A stretch of DNA of 64,000 bases from Adiantum capillus-veneris (Eukaryota > Streptophyta > Polypodiopsida > Polypodiales > Pteridaceae), in NCBI GenBank assembly GCA_014529385.2, contig CM043947.1:127658891-127722890 (forward strand), written 5' to 3'. Position numbers and translations under genes: made by a program. Every line of letters begins with the position of its first letter. Position 1 is the stretch's first letter. The notes under the pieces are model-generated. The model was not told where the DNA came from and searched no databases. It worked only from the letters and a program-made list of their open reading frames with translations. Positions 1 to 10,796 of this stretch are shown here, in pieces.

Positions 1-17
1 TGGATGGAGCTGGAGAG

Positions 18-686
18 ATGCCAATAGAGGAGGAACACTTAGATCCACAACCCAACCTAGATGAGAACCTTGTGGTAGAAATACCTGTTAACAAGTTGGG
101 ACAATACTTTGAGGGTAATGAATCCAATGCGACCATACCAATCACTACTAAGGGATTAAATGTGAAGGGAATCCTTGATGGTGGCACTGGGGTTAGCATT
201 GTGACTAAAAATTGCTGGGAAACTATGGGAAGACCTCACCTTGCGACCACAACCATAGTGGTGAAGATGGCCAGTGGGTCTATTGTTAAACCTATTGGGA
301 TGCTAGAAGATCTCAAGATCAAGGTCTTTGGACATAAAATAAGAATTACCTTAATTGTTATGGATTCCTCCAAGCACACTATGGCATCGGAGATGATCTT
401 AGGACGTCCTTTCATGAGGGAAGCAAAAATGGTGCATGACTGGTCTAAAAACCATGTCTACTTGCAGCTCCAATATTCTGTCATTCGAGTGGATCTTGTA
501 ACTGGTCGAGCACATCCCCTAGGAAACAGGTTTATAATTGATCATAGATCTAAAACCACACTTCACTCGGTCCCATTGCAGTATTGTTACACGTGTAAAG
601 CGGACACTGATGTTGGGGAAGATTCTTCTTATATAGATGTACTACCTGGGATGACTGAGTCGGAAAATGTGGATTGGTCCACCTAG
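18..686 (+). pseudogene. Retropepsin-like protease fragment of gypsy element 1
   Basis: A 222-codon open frame from ATG at 18. It has the two signatures of a retroviral-type aspartic protease: an active-site region reading ILDGGTG (Asp-Gly-Gly in place of Asp-Thr-Gly, a variant frequent in plant gypsy elements) near residue 52, and the distal ILGRPF motif near residue 127. In an intact element this enzyme would cleave the Gag-Pol polyprotein inside virus-like particles. It would normally be continuous with Gag upstream and RT downstream, but the frame closes at 686, so it is a remnant. Confidence 0.7.
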
Positions 687-861
687 CAGCAACCATAGAC
701 ACTTGGGGAAATAGGGGGACGACCTAGGTAACACCTGAGGGGGATGAAATGCCACCACTCGTACCCTTAAATATGCTAGAAGCAATGCATATAGCTTTTG
801 ATGACCTACAAGATGAAGGTTTGGAACCAGAAGTGCCTCACAAGACTATAGCCCACACGAT

Positions 862-1362
862 TTGGGGTCAGAATCAACAATTGAAATTGACTCCGAGGAC
901 AAAGAATCTGAGTTAAATCTTAGTGCAAATGTGGGGACAAACCATTCAGGGCCCAATGATACCCTAGATGACAATCTATCCAAGGGAGCAGAAGACACAA
1001 GAAGCGATTCATCTAGTGACTCTTCACTAGAGATCGGTTGTAATAAAAAAATAGATAAGAAGAGTAAGAGATATAAGAGGCGACGATACGGAGCAAATGT
1101 GCGTGCTAGAATAAATGAAAAGAAATCTACCGCAGAATGGATTAATTAAATAGGGGCATGTGATGCTCATCGGAAGTTGGTAGATAAATGGGGTGAATAC
1201 CTTCAAAGCGTTATGTGGTGTAGTCCAAAACCCATTGACATCGCACAACTAGAGGCTACAGAGAAGCCAAAGTTGAGCCGTACCGTAAGGAGACGACAGA
1301 ATCGAGAGTTAGCTCAACAACAAAAGCAATCGGAAGTGAAATCACAGTCCACAGAACAATAG
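862..1362 (+). pseudogene. Charged linker region between protease and RT of element 1
   Basis: Two open segments in one frame (862-1149 and 1177-1362) separated by a TAA. The peptide is rich in Ser, Asp, Glu and Lys/Arg, with a basic patch near 1060-1090 and a Gln/Lys/Arg-rich end. No enzymatic motif is visible. By position it is the spacer between protease and RT of the same polyprotein. The 862 start is not an ATG; it only marks where the frame opens. Confidence 0.4.
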
Positions 1363-1397
1363 GAACCCATATACTTACACTCTGCACACCTGGACAT

Positions 1398-3007
1398 TTG
1401 AAATCCTACACCACAGAGGAACGTAAGGTTGTGTATACAAAGGCTCAAAGAAAACCTATCGATAGAAGAAATGGAGTCTATGATGGTCCAACGATAGTTA
1501 AGGAAATAGAGTTAGCAGACCCAGGAGAAGAGTCCAAACCTGCTTTCATTGCCCAAGATATGATAGAGACTGAGGAGTGCGTACTTAAAGAACTTCTCAA
1601 GGAATTCAGGGATATATTTGCCTGGACATATCATGATATGAAAGGGGTTCCACCTTCCGTGGTGCAACACACAATCCCCATGAATAGCGTGGATAAACCA
1701 GTTTAGCAACGACCCTACCCAATGAATCCTAAATATGCAAAAATCTTTCAAGAAGAGATTGAAAATCTTGTGAAATGCGGATTCATATATCCTATTGAGC
1801 ACTCAGAATGGGTGTCTCCAATAGTGATTGTGCCAAAAAAGAATGGGAAACTCAGAGTGTGCGTGGATCTCAAGAAGGTCAATGCCGCCACTAGGAGGGA
1901 CCATTACCCCTTGCCATATTTAGAACACGTGCTTGAAAGAGTTGCAGGAAAGGAAGCTTATAGCTTTTTAGATGGGTACTCTGGCTACAATCAAATCACA
2001 ATTGCGCTGGAGGACCAAGCTAAAATAGCCTTTATAACCGAATTTGGAGTGTTCGCATTTCGTGTTATGGCTTTTGGCTTAACCAATGCCCCCGCTACTT
2101 TTCAAAGATTAATAAACACTGCTTTTAGAGAATATTTGAGTGAGTTTTGTGAAGCTTTCTTAGATGACCTTTGTGTTTATTCCTCTTGGAAAGAACATCT
2201 ATCATGCTTACGAAAAGTGTTTGAGAAGTACAGATTGTATCACATCTCCTTAAACCCTTTCAAATGCCAATTTTGGGTTAAACATGGAGTCATTTTAGGG
2301 CATATAGTGTCCAAAAATGGGATTTCTACAGATGAGAGCAAAATCAAAGCCATTGCTGAATTGCCACCACCTACAAACTATAAAGGAGTTCAAAGTTTCA
2401 TGGGCCATGTTGGTTATTACCGATGGTTTATTTTAAACTTTGTCGAGATAGCTCGTCCTTTGTACAAACTTCTTATTGAGTTCCAATGGACCGCGGAGTG
2501 TGACCATGCTTATGAGTCATTGTGAAAAACCTGACTAGCACTCCTATTCTGCGAGTGCCCAATTGGAATGTAATTTTCCATGTGCATATTGATGCATTGA
2601 ACTTTGCTATTGGGTGTGTTCTAGCTCAACCAGGAGAACATAAATTGGACTACCCCAGTCGTCAATTAAATGATGCCGAGAGAAACTACACCACTACAGA
2701 GCGAGAAGGTTTAGGTATGATTTATGCAGTGAAAAAATTTTGCTACTATCTTTTGGCCAACAAGTTTGTTTTCTATGTTGATCATCAAGCCTTGTTGTAT
2801 CTAGTAAATAAACCTTGTTCCACGGGAAGAATTACACGATGGTTGTTAATTCTCCTTGAGTTTGATTTTACCGTTGTGGTGAGACCTGGTAAAAGACATG
2901 TCATGGCGGATCATTTGTCTTGCATACCCAATGGTGAAGCCCCTACTGGAATCGATGATGAGTTGCTCGATACTTCTCTATTCGTAGTCAAAACCATACC
3001 TGAATAG
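1398..3007 (+). pseudogene. Reverse transcriptase-RNase H of gypsy element 1
   Basis: The N-terminal part (1398-1706) has the FRDIFAW-type segment seen just before RT in plant gypsy polyproteins. The RT core (1722-2525) shows a WVSPIVIVPKKNGKLR segment, DGYSGYNQI, the FGLTNAPATFQR motif and the catalytic FLDD at about 2158-2169 (usual form YxDD/FxDD). RNase H (2522-3007) keeps all four catalytic acids: Asp in HVHIDA, Glu in TTERE, Asp in YVDHQ and Asp in MADHLS. Lesions are a TAG at 1704-1706, a frameshift at about 2520 and a TAG at 3005-3007. The enzyme would copy element RNA into cDNA. Confidence 0.9.
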
Positions 3008-3019
3008 AGTGAGAAGATT

Positions 3020-4260
3020 GTGAAATTTCTAGTTAATGGTTTTCCACCCAAAGAGCTTCGTAAGGACATAGCTCAAAAACTGTTAAAAGAATGTGAACCT
3101 TACTCTCCCATTGCAGGAACTCTCTACAGGTTAGGGAAGGATGATATTCTTAGACGTTGTGCCCGTGAGGATGAGTATTTATACATACTGCAAGAAGCCC
3201 ACATGGGTATAGCCGGAGGACATTTCTCAGGGGAACTAATAGCTAGAAAGGTACTGCAATCAGGCTATTGGTGGCCTACCTTATTCAAGGATGCATCACA
3301 TTTTGCAAAAGGATGTGATGAATGCCAACGTTATAAGATCACACAACGAAAGGGTAAGATGCCCTTACATCCTATGAAAGTGACTCAACCATTTGAAAAA
3401 TGGGGTTTGGACTTTGTAGGCCCAATTAGTCTGGCAGCTCATAGCACCAAATATCGATATATTATCATTTCCACTGACTATGTGACAAAGTGGGTGGAAG
3501 CCAGGGTGAAACGTAAAGCCGATGCGAGGCCAACTGCCAAGTTTCTCTTTGAGAACATCATTACAAGATTTGGTTGTCCCTTTGAGATTGTGAGTGACAA
3601 TGATACTCATTTTGTAAATGGAGTAATAAAATAACTCACTATCAACTTTATGATAGCTCACCATAAGTCTACACCTTATTATCCATAAGCAAATGGCCAA
3701 GCTGAGAGCACCAACAAGACCTTAATCCCTATCTTGACAAAAACGGTGGAAGCTCATCGCACAAATTGGGATTTAAAGCTTACATCAGCTCTATGGGCTT
3801 ATCGTACTGCGTACAAAGTTGCCATTAACTGCACACCGTTTAAGATAGTGTATGGCCAAGAAGCGGTTATGCCATGGGAGTTTGTTGTTCCTAGTCTTCG
3901 AGTAGCTTCTCAAGAAGGTTGGGATGGTAACCCCTTAGTTGAGCGATTATATATCCTTGAAAGGCTAGATGAAGAGAGGCAATTAGCGATTCAAAATGCA
4001 CTTGTGGAGAAAGATAGGAGGAAGAAATGGTTTGACCGTCATCTAAAGAACAAAGGTATCAATGTTGGTGATAAAGTCCTTATGTAAGGAGTGCATAACA
4101 AAAATAAAAAGTTGAAATATGCGGGAAAAGGACTATATACAATATGTGAGATCACCCCTGAAGGAACCATTCGTGTGGAGACTCTTGATGGAGTTGAAAC
4201 CATTGGATTCCTCAATGGGAGCAAATTTAAAAGATACTATGATCCTTTTAAGCCAAGAGG
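3020..4260 (+). pseudogene. Integrase of gypsy element 1
   Basis: The HHCC zinc-binding domain is visible at about 3195-3335 (HMGIAGGH ... CDECQ). The catalytic core follows with Asp in GLDFVGP (about 3412), Asp in VSDNDTHF (about 3595) and Glu in GQAESTNK (about 3700), giving a complete D,D-35-E set. The C-terminal segment up to about 4260 includes a VETLDGVE...NGSKFKRYYD region typical of gypsy integrase ends outside the chromodomain clade; no chromodomain is seen. In-frame stops at 3632, 3686 and 4085 inactivate it. The role would be inserting cDNA into the genome. Confidence 0.85.
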
Positions 4261-4261
4261 A

Positions 4262-4787
4262 GCTACGTGCCATCCATACAAAAAAGGCAGCCAAGGCACA
4301 AACAGAATTGAAGAAGATACAAGCTCAAGATGAGGCTAAGGAGCGACAACGCATAAGACGAAAACGTGAAGCTAACCTTGGAGTTACACATGCATTCCAC
4401 GTTGAAATCGACGAGGATTGGTTGGACTCTGACACACCTCTACGATACCCTATTGAGCTAAACAACACCTATGGAAAAGTGCTATATAATGCCTTATTGG
4501 ACACGGGTGCTAAATATAATCTGCTATCATATGGTGTGGTTAGTTAGGAAAGCCACCTCTATCTGAGAGTATTATCCAAGTCAGGGATGTCAACAAGAAA
4601 AAACTGCGATTTTTGGAATCTTCCCGGAATCTGGCACACTTCTGTCAGTTATGACAATGGGGTTGTAGCTCAAGACTTTTTGGTCATGCTTGTTGGAACT
4701 ATAGAGGGTAATATAAACCTAGGACGCACGTGGATGATAGCCACCAAATACACTATTGATTGGGGGACAGGGGCTGTCACAACATAG
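4262..4787 (+). pseudogene. Second retropepsin-like domain, downstream of integrase
   Basis: After the integrase end the reading frame shifts. A Lys/Glu/Gln-rich segment (about 4262-4370) leads into a domain with NALLDTGAKYN near 4485-4520, the Asp-Thr-Gly active-site loop of retropepsins. About 70 codons later comes NINLGRTWM ... TIDWG near 4705-4765, the usual distal LGRxW motif. A TAG at 4545-4547 and a compensated frameshift near 4550-4660 break it. Its place, 3' of integrase, is abnormal because the element already has a protease upstream of RT. Similar sequence is found just upstream of the 3' LTR in elements A and B. Confidence 0.55.
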
Positions 4788-4919
4788 AAACCAACTCTTA
4801 GCCCTGCCACTCAAGCCATAGTCCCTAAGATATTGCCTCTTAAGGAAATAAACCCAAAACATTGCATGTCCAAGAGGTTGAATCATATGTCCCCATAGCC
4901 CAACTCTCTAGAGCTTCAA

Positions 4920-5489
4920 CTGATTCGCCCCAAGAAATATAAAGAAACGTTGCGTTGGATTCCTAGAAAAATATTGGTAGCCCAAGGCTACTATAAAGGA
5001 AATATTCAAATCTGGGTGCCAAAACGTAAATTGTGCTTTTACTTGTCACCGGGCCCATGTGAGCTCAATCCTGTGGCTCCAAAACAAATTGAAGATCGCG
5101 AAAAGGAAAAAATCACGGAGTGCTACACATTTGCTCCAGAGTTAGTTTGGGTACCGAAGAAACAACGATTTGTTCCACCTAGGTCAAGAACATGGAAATC
5201 AAATGAAGCTTCTTACTCTTCATGTAATTCCTATACAAAAATAGAAGCTTCGACACAACCTCCACCTACCATTGTACATATCCATACAAGCAAGAAAGAG
5301 ATTGCACCTCCCATTGTAAGTTCACAACCTACAACAACGTTGCAAATAAAATCATGGGAGAGTACCTTACTACCCTTGCAACTAGATGAAATGCATAATG
5401 GGGTCGAAAACTATTGGTTAAAGCCTTCACCCATAACAACTTGGAACAATTGGTTTCAAAAGGTGACGACATCCTTCCAAAAGGTATGA
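4920..5489 (+). pseudogene. Uncharacterised 3' ORF with YYxGNxQ...VPK motif
   Basis: The frame is open from about 4920 to 5489. It begins with a WIPRK...AQGYYKGNIQIWVPKR segment, then a second WVPKK, then a Ser/Thr/Pro-rich tail running into the PPT. I do not recognise the family. The same motif (YYRGNRQICVPK) lies at the same position relative to the PPT in element B and, more decayed, in A. It may be a continuation of the preceding protease-like ORF. No membrane segment or signal peptide is evident. Confidence 0.4.
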
Positions 5490-5498
5490 TCTACCCAA

Positions 5499-5510
5499 CG
5501 AAGGGGGGAA
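5499..5510 (+). promoter_or_regulatory. Polypurine tract of gypsy element 1
   Basis: A purine run (GAAGGGGGGAA) sits directly against TG at 5511. In LTR retrotransposons this RNase H-resistant primer starts plus-strand cDNA synthesis and marks the 5' edge of the 3' LTR. Confidence 0.75.
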
Positions 5511-5733
5511 TGTTTGCTGACATCCATCATTCACTTGCTTCCCTCTCAACCTTCCTCCCTGACCTCTCAATCTCCAATCTTAGGGAATGTATATATTAGC
5601 CTTATACTCACAAAAACAAGATAAAAAAGTAAAAGAGCAAGATCCATAACACAAAATCATAAGAACACGTTATGCACAAGAACACGACCCTTGTAATATT
5701 TGAATCTAACCATAATCTATTTGCATGTACAGA
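5511..5733 (+). repeat. 3' LTR of gypsy element 1 (right end uncertain)
   Basis: Begins TGTTTGCTGAC directly after the PPT. A TATA-like stretch (TATATATTA) lies at 5590-5597. A plausible CA end occurs at about 5732-5733, but the 5' LTR is not in the window, so the right edge is a guess. An ATG-initiated reading frame (5672 onward) overlaps the end of this interval. Confidence 0.45.
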
Positions 5734-5907
5734 TATGGCTGGTACGCTAGAGTCATCCACTCTTGCCTTAGGTGAGAGATACCCTCGTTACTTTTCACAA
5801 ATGTTTCACATGGTATTTCCGGTGCTTGCCTGTGAATGGGATTTGGTAGGTACGCTAGCATGTGTGTTAGAATGGCTGATACGTCTCTTGACCATGACTA
5901 ATCCATA
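5672..5907 (+). pseudogene. Reading frame split by CACTA-1, left part
   Basis: Starts at ATG 5672 (a second ATG is at 5735, after a splice-acceptor-like CTAAC ... TGTACAG). The frame is open to the CACTA insertion point. Subtracting the transposon and one copy of the ATA duplication, the codon TA|C continues in frame at 15355 and runs to TAG at 15542-15544, about 141 codons in total. I do not recognise the protein. The left part is hydrophobic and aromatic-rich. It could be a host exon or an ORF of a degraded retroelement. Confidence 0.5.
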
Positions 5908-5934
5908 CACTACAAGAGACTGTGTGCTCTTGTG

Positions 5935-6145
5935 ACTCTTTTAGCGACGGAAATACATTGGGTTTTTATAACCCCTAGCGTCGCTAAAAGCGTCGATATG
6001 GGGATGTCACTATAACAGTAGCTATTGGCGTCGCTATAATCGTCTCTATATAGTGACACCTACTGTGATGCCTATAGCGACGTTTGTAGGCCATCTATAG
6101 CGACGCTTATAGCGATGTTGCAGAGCCTTATATAGCGATGTTCAT
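5935..6145. repeat. Left subterminal repeat region of CACTA-1
   Basis: TAGCGACG and its complement, with one-base variants (TAGCGATG, TAGTGACA), recur every 15-30 bp in both orientations. In En/Spm-type elements such arrays are binding sites for the element's TNP1/TNPA-like protein, which brings the ends together. The assignment is by position and analogy. Confidence 0.7.
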
Positions 6146-6706
6146 AGCAATGTCCGAGAGGAAAAGTTTTTGGTGGCAGGGCATTCAACACCCATCAACC
6201 ATATTGAATGTTTCATTAATTGATTCACCTTTGAGAAAAAGTGCAAAGGTAGATATAGACCCAAAATAGTCACCCACAAGACAATATAACCATTAACTCC
6301 ATCATCCATAGTACGTATTGTTTGCAAAATAAAGATACAAAACTGACAAGCGTGAATTGATGAAAGTAAATCAATGACAATTGTACACATAGGCAAAATC
6401 ACTTGATTGTTAAACTTTGCAAATGTAATAGTTACAAACCATTGTCATTATTGAAAAAATATACATGGTTTTCAAAAAGACGTATAAATGTCATCTCATG
6501 ATACATAAGCTATGACAAAAAGAAACTACTGATATCTAGATACGGCTAAACTGACGTCGTCTAATCAGACGTCTCATCGCATCCAAGCGGCGTATCTATC
6601 GGATTCTACAAAAAAAAACAATAAGACAACTTTTTGTAAGTATAAACATATAGTGACGTTTATAAAACAATACAACAAATAAAAAAAAGTAAACCCTAAT
6701 ACTAAC

Positions 6707-7717
6707 CATGCCGCCGCGAGAACTCAAAATGTCCATCAAGGCGTTTAAGCCCTTCCTGCCTGCGTACTCCCGCTCGTACGGTGTGGGATCACGTCCTGTC
6801 ATCGACCACTGTCAAAACATACAAAGAATCCATTATGTTAGAATTTAAAAACCCATAAACCCTAAACTATCAAACATAGAGAGCAATGCGAAAACACTTA
6901 CAAAATCGGCCTCAAATGATGCCCACCCGTCGCTCCCCAAGTGGTGCGAGCTCCCTGCCTCTACTCGCACTCTGGCTGCCTCCTTTTGTTGCTTCCACTT
7001 GTCGGGATTCTCGCGCATTGCTTTCTTTGCATTCTTCCAATCTTCTTTGGCCAGCCAATCTGGTTTGTTCCACCCATGCTTGATTGCTTTTTGCACTTCG
7101 GAATGTTTGTGCTTGCAGTATTCGCGCATTCGAACCTTCATCACATCTTCATTGAAGCGCTCATCCCATTTTGGAACGAGAAACTCGTCATGAAGAATGC
7201 TGATGACTTTGTCTTTTAAATCATTCATTACTTCAATCCAGGTGTTTAGTCTGTAGTGTCTAAACACCTGAGAGCAAAGACCGCGCATGCGCGAAATCAC
7301 CTTCTTGCCTTCATCATCCAAGATGATGCCGCCGCTGAAGTTAACGGAGTAAGGCAAGCCCTCTCGCCACTGACGCGTGAACCTGGGTGTCCCGGCAGGG
7401 GTCTCTAGCGGTGTGTCGACGGGGGTATGGACGTCAGGTGTCTCCACTGGAGTCTGAGCCCCGAAGCGAGGAGTGTCCACTGGAGTGACTCCTGGAGGAG
7501 TGGCTAGTGGTGTGTAGCTATTTTCCCCTTGGTGTGTAGCAATCAGCCGCTCAAAACCTGGTGTCGATGGCGATGCCGTTGCCAGGAGTATTTTGGAGCA
7601 AGGTATTGCGCATATGTACATACACATGCATGGTGCGTTGAATAAAGGATTGCCCATTTTCCACAGCCAGGTTGTTATGTGGGGCCCACATTTATACAGG
7701 TAGGACATCATGTACAT
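6707..7717 (-). pseudogene. Transposase_24-like (plant Ptta/En/Spm) second transposon gene
   Basis: The large exon reads on the minus strand to 6902 and has a Thr/Pro repeat (TPVDTP, TPVETP) followed by a conserved block: LDDEGKKVISRMRG, then HGWNKPDWLAKEDW and KWKQQKEAARVR. This resembles the plant Transposase_24 / Ptta-En-Spm region that accompanies TNP2 in CACTA elements. A good donor (GTAAGTG) at 6895-6901 and acceptor (TGACAG) at 6809-6810 define a 93-bp intron. The next exon is 6707-6808 (RDPTPYERE...), followed by GTTAGT. CACTA-2 keeps the same splice sites. The protein probably binds subterminal repeats. The upstream start is not resolved. Confidence 0.7.
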
Positions 7718-8772
7718 AGTGCATCGATTTTCACTATCACCAGTACCAGTGTGTTTTTTCTATAATAATGAGGAGTTGGTAGCGCGTAAAACTTCTCGAG
7801 GAAGCTATCCACGGGCCGACGACATGAGGTAAGCAGGTGCATCAGATGGCATCTAGTGGCGTCAGGAGGTCGAATCGGGTCAATATTTGCACGTGGATGA
7901 GTACGGACACGACATGGGTGTTTTCTTGTGATAATTATGCAGAAAGGTCCTCATGAGCACCATCTTTTGGGGCCACTCCACGTGGTGGCGGGATGCATTA
8001 TTAAAAAGAAACGAATGCCAGGTGTGCAGATGATGCAAAAAGGTGACAACTATGCACTGCGAGGTCAAGTTTTGGCCTGTTCGGGGTCTGTTTGAGGTCG
8101 ACTAAAAGGCCGAGGGTGCCCAAGTAATAAATCTAAGTGTGGGAACTGAAAAAACTGAGAGAAGACCAGAAAAAGAGTGGAGAGAAGAGGAGGAACAGTT
8201 GCAACTGTGTTTTTGGGGTTTTTGGAGCCTGTTTTGGCCGTAAACTGCTCATCCGAGGTTGGATTTGAGCACTTTGACATTGTAGACTGGGGTTTTGGGC
8301 CATTCTGGACGGGATGGCGCTGTCCATTTTGCCAAATTCCTCACTCTTTTTCTTCTTTTTTTGCTGTGTAAGTTTCTCCTATGAGCGAAGCTTCTGCTCC
8401 AATTTGTGATTGTATCTGGTATATTTTACCCATTTTGTGTGAGCTATTTGCCCCTTGGTGTTGGCCCAAGCTCATTTGTATCTAATTATCAAAATTTCTC
8501 CTCTTTTGAGCTGAGTTTTTTTTTTGTGTGTGTGTGTGTGTGTCTCTGTGTGGAGTGGGCAAGTGGATAGTCTCTCTCCTCCCATTCCATCGGTGTGTTC
8601 CGTGTCTCGGCCAGCCGGGTTGTGTAAGCCGAGTGGTGCCCCATAGTGTGTGTGTGTGTGTTATTCAAAGAGTGTGTGTCGGGTCATTATAGAGGCGTTC
8701 TGTGTGTTTCCAACCCGCTCACACCGTGGCTAGTGTCGGGGCGGGCAAAGAAGGGGAGGATAAAGAGCCTCG

Positions 8773-9045
8773 TCAAACACGAGGTGGTGTCGAAGCATTG
8801 GCGGCGGCATCCCCACAACAACCGCCACCGCCACCACTAGAGCGCCGGTGCGTAGACGAGTGTGAAGATCGTCTCGTCGACACCGAAGCTTTGGAGCGCG
8901 CTGAATGCTCCGAAACAGAGGGAGATGCGGATGGAGTAGGAACGCGTGATGGTGCGCCAGAGCAATGACGCTCCACGTACCACTGTCTCTGCTGGGGTGA
9001 CAAAGAAGAAAGAAACTCCTCATCATCCATACTTGCATTAAACAC
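8773..9045 (-). CDS. Possible N-terminal exon of the CACTA-1 second gene
   Basis: An ATG-initiated 90-codon frame on the transposon's coding strand, 1 kb upstream of the Transposase_24-like exon. It is rich in Ser, Arg and Gln with a poly-Gly patch near 8820-8835. The overlapping plus-strand frame (8702-8968) shares the same GC-rich composition, so coding status is uncertain. I call it only because it lies in the right orientation and position for a 5' exon. Confidence 0.25.
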   Translation of the reverse strand: MFNASMDDEEFLSSLSPQQRQWYVERHCSGAPSRVPTPSASPSVSEHSARSKASVSTRRSSHSSTHRRSSGGGGGCCGDAAANASTPPRV

Positions 9046-9305
9046 ACGAACATTTAAACTTAATATTGAATGAATGGAGTAGAAAACATGGACAAGTAGT
9101 TAGAGAGAGAGAGAGAGAGGAGGAGGTGCTCGTCGTCCCTGCTTGTGAGAACATACCTAGAGTATATGTACCTGGAGTAGACGCAAAGATAATTAAATAC
9201 AATGACGTAATGACGCATATAAATACAATGATGCAATGACGCGTTCTTCTTCTATTCAACTTGAGTGATGGAAGAGGCAAGTCAATAACTCAAAATTTTC
9301 AATCG

Positions 9306-9309
<4 letters not shown>

Positions 9310-9399
<90 letters not shown>
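9310..9399. repeat. (GA)n microsatellite
   Basis: About 45 uninterrupted GA dinucleotides inside CACTA-1. Open frames across it encode only Arg-Glu repeats and are not genes. Confidence 0.95.
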
Positions 9400-9400
<1 letters not shown>

Positions 9401-9639
9401 ACATAATCAAATCTTGCAGTGGAAAAACCAGGTGGTGGAACTGCATTTGGCCATGGATTGCCCAGGCCGTGAGCGCAAAATCAAAAGAGCATTATACAAC
9501 ATGGAAGGTACTTAGAGAGCCAGAGTTTTTACAAAACGGAGCAAAATTGTTCAAATACAATATTTATGGCTTTAATAGATCTCTCTCTTATCCTCCCATA
9601 GCTCAGCATAACTTCCTATATATATATAGATCTCTCTGT

Positions 9640-10716
9640 TTAAACAAACGTCCTCCGTTTCATTTTGTAGATCCTCTGCATGCACCCCATAGAGAGTAGC
9701 AGCTTGATGTTCGTCTGGCACCACCTCAACGGCTCCTGACTGAGCATCTTCTCCGATCTCCTCCATTGATGCCGCTGTGATTGGCACATGGTAGCCTTCA
9801 TACTTCCGTACACTACGAGGGGCTACCTCTATGACGTATCACCAGTTTGATGCAGACTTTGTAGGATGAAATATCACCTACCAGAGCCACATAGCTTACA
9901 TGAGAGCTTTCAAGCACATAAATTCTAAAATGGGATGTTAACTATTTACATACTTACTTGTTCACAATGCTCGGGTAGTACGAAAGTGTCTCTTAGGTCA
10001 GTCCATTTCTTAGTTGAATCCACCTCAAGAAAACTAGACTCTCCTCTATCCACAGTAGCGTTGCGACCCTCCATGATTATCTTGAACCATTGCACGTCGA
10101 ACAAGTCGACAAAAAATCCCTATAATCGATCCTCAAAATCTCTTGTAGTGTGCCAAAGTAAGTGAGTTCCGCCACCACAGGATCTACATCAGAGGACCGT
10201 CGTCGACTAGACTGTTCAAATTTTACCATGATTCCACAATCTTGAGTAAAACGCTTTGTGTCGATTCGTTCCACCCTAAAATGTCGACCTTTACACCATG
10301 CTACTGTGTATGACTTATACTACAACCAAAAAAGATTATGAGTGGCCGTTCAAACATCTAGAAAGTAACTAGTCGTACATTGCAAACTTACCTTGGTCGC
10401 GCAACCTCGAGAGTACTCCCACTCTTCCTCAGTCACTTCTTCACCACATTGTTGTGCGCTTTTTAATTGGTTGTGCAACCATCTTAAGCTCATGAATGTT
10501 GGTAGGCTCTCCAGACCCTTCGGGTAGTGCATCTGAATGGTTAGCATGGTAGTAGGAAAATGTTTCTCAAACATGCACACAACCTCCGCAGCGTTTAGTT
10601 TGGCGAATGGTATGAAGTCTACGTTGATCTCCTTTTGTGAGATCCATTGCACCAACTTCGCAAGTTTTTAGATTGTGTTACGAACGCAATGGCAACCGGT
10701 AAAATAATCTGCAAAA
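9640..10716 (-). pseudogene. C-terminal exons of the CACTA-1 TNP2-like gene (DUF4218 remnant, DUF4216-like)
   Basis: Minus-strand exons separated by short introns. 10716-10390 has a CMFEKHFPTTMLTIQ segment typical of the DUF4218 start, joined directly to MHYPKGLESLP. About 420 bp of DUF4218 core present in CACTA-2 are missing at the TGCA junction near 10528. 10274-9950 is DUF4216-like (GIMVKFEQSSR ... FLEVDSTKKWTDLRDTFVLP), ending at a GTAAGTA donor. The exon after the acceptor (VIFHPTKSASNW...) runs to about 9640 and carries a stop. Confidence 0.7.
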
Positions 10717-10796
10717 CACGTGCAGCAATGATATTAAAGTCCACGCACGAATTTGTTACACAATTATCACTATGATATATTCCACTATGAACATAC

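Larger units (their letters stand above)
1..5733 (+). mobile_element. Ty3/gypsy LTR retrotransposon 1, 3' part (5' cut by window edge)
   Basis: Domains run in Ty3/gypsy order on the plus strand: aspartic protease, reverse transcriptase, RNase H, zinc-binding integrase, integrase core and C-terminal part. A G-rich polypurine tract at 5501-5510 is followed by TGTTTGCTGA, the expected start of a 3' LTR. Gag and the 5' LTR lie outside the window. Coding is broken by at least five nonsense codons (1704, 3005, 3632, 3686, 4085) and a frameshift near 2520, so the copy is dead. It is unusual in carrying about 1.2 kb of further coding-like sequence between integrase and PPT (see 4262-5489). Confidence 0.85.

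Noticed and set aside
9261-9515. Plus-strand ORF with a long Arg-Glu repeat
   Set aside because: Product of the (GA)n run.
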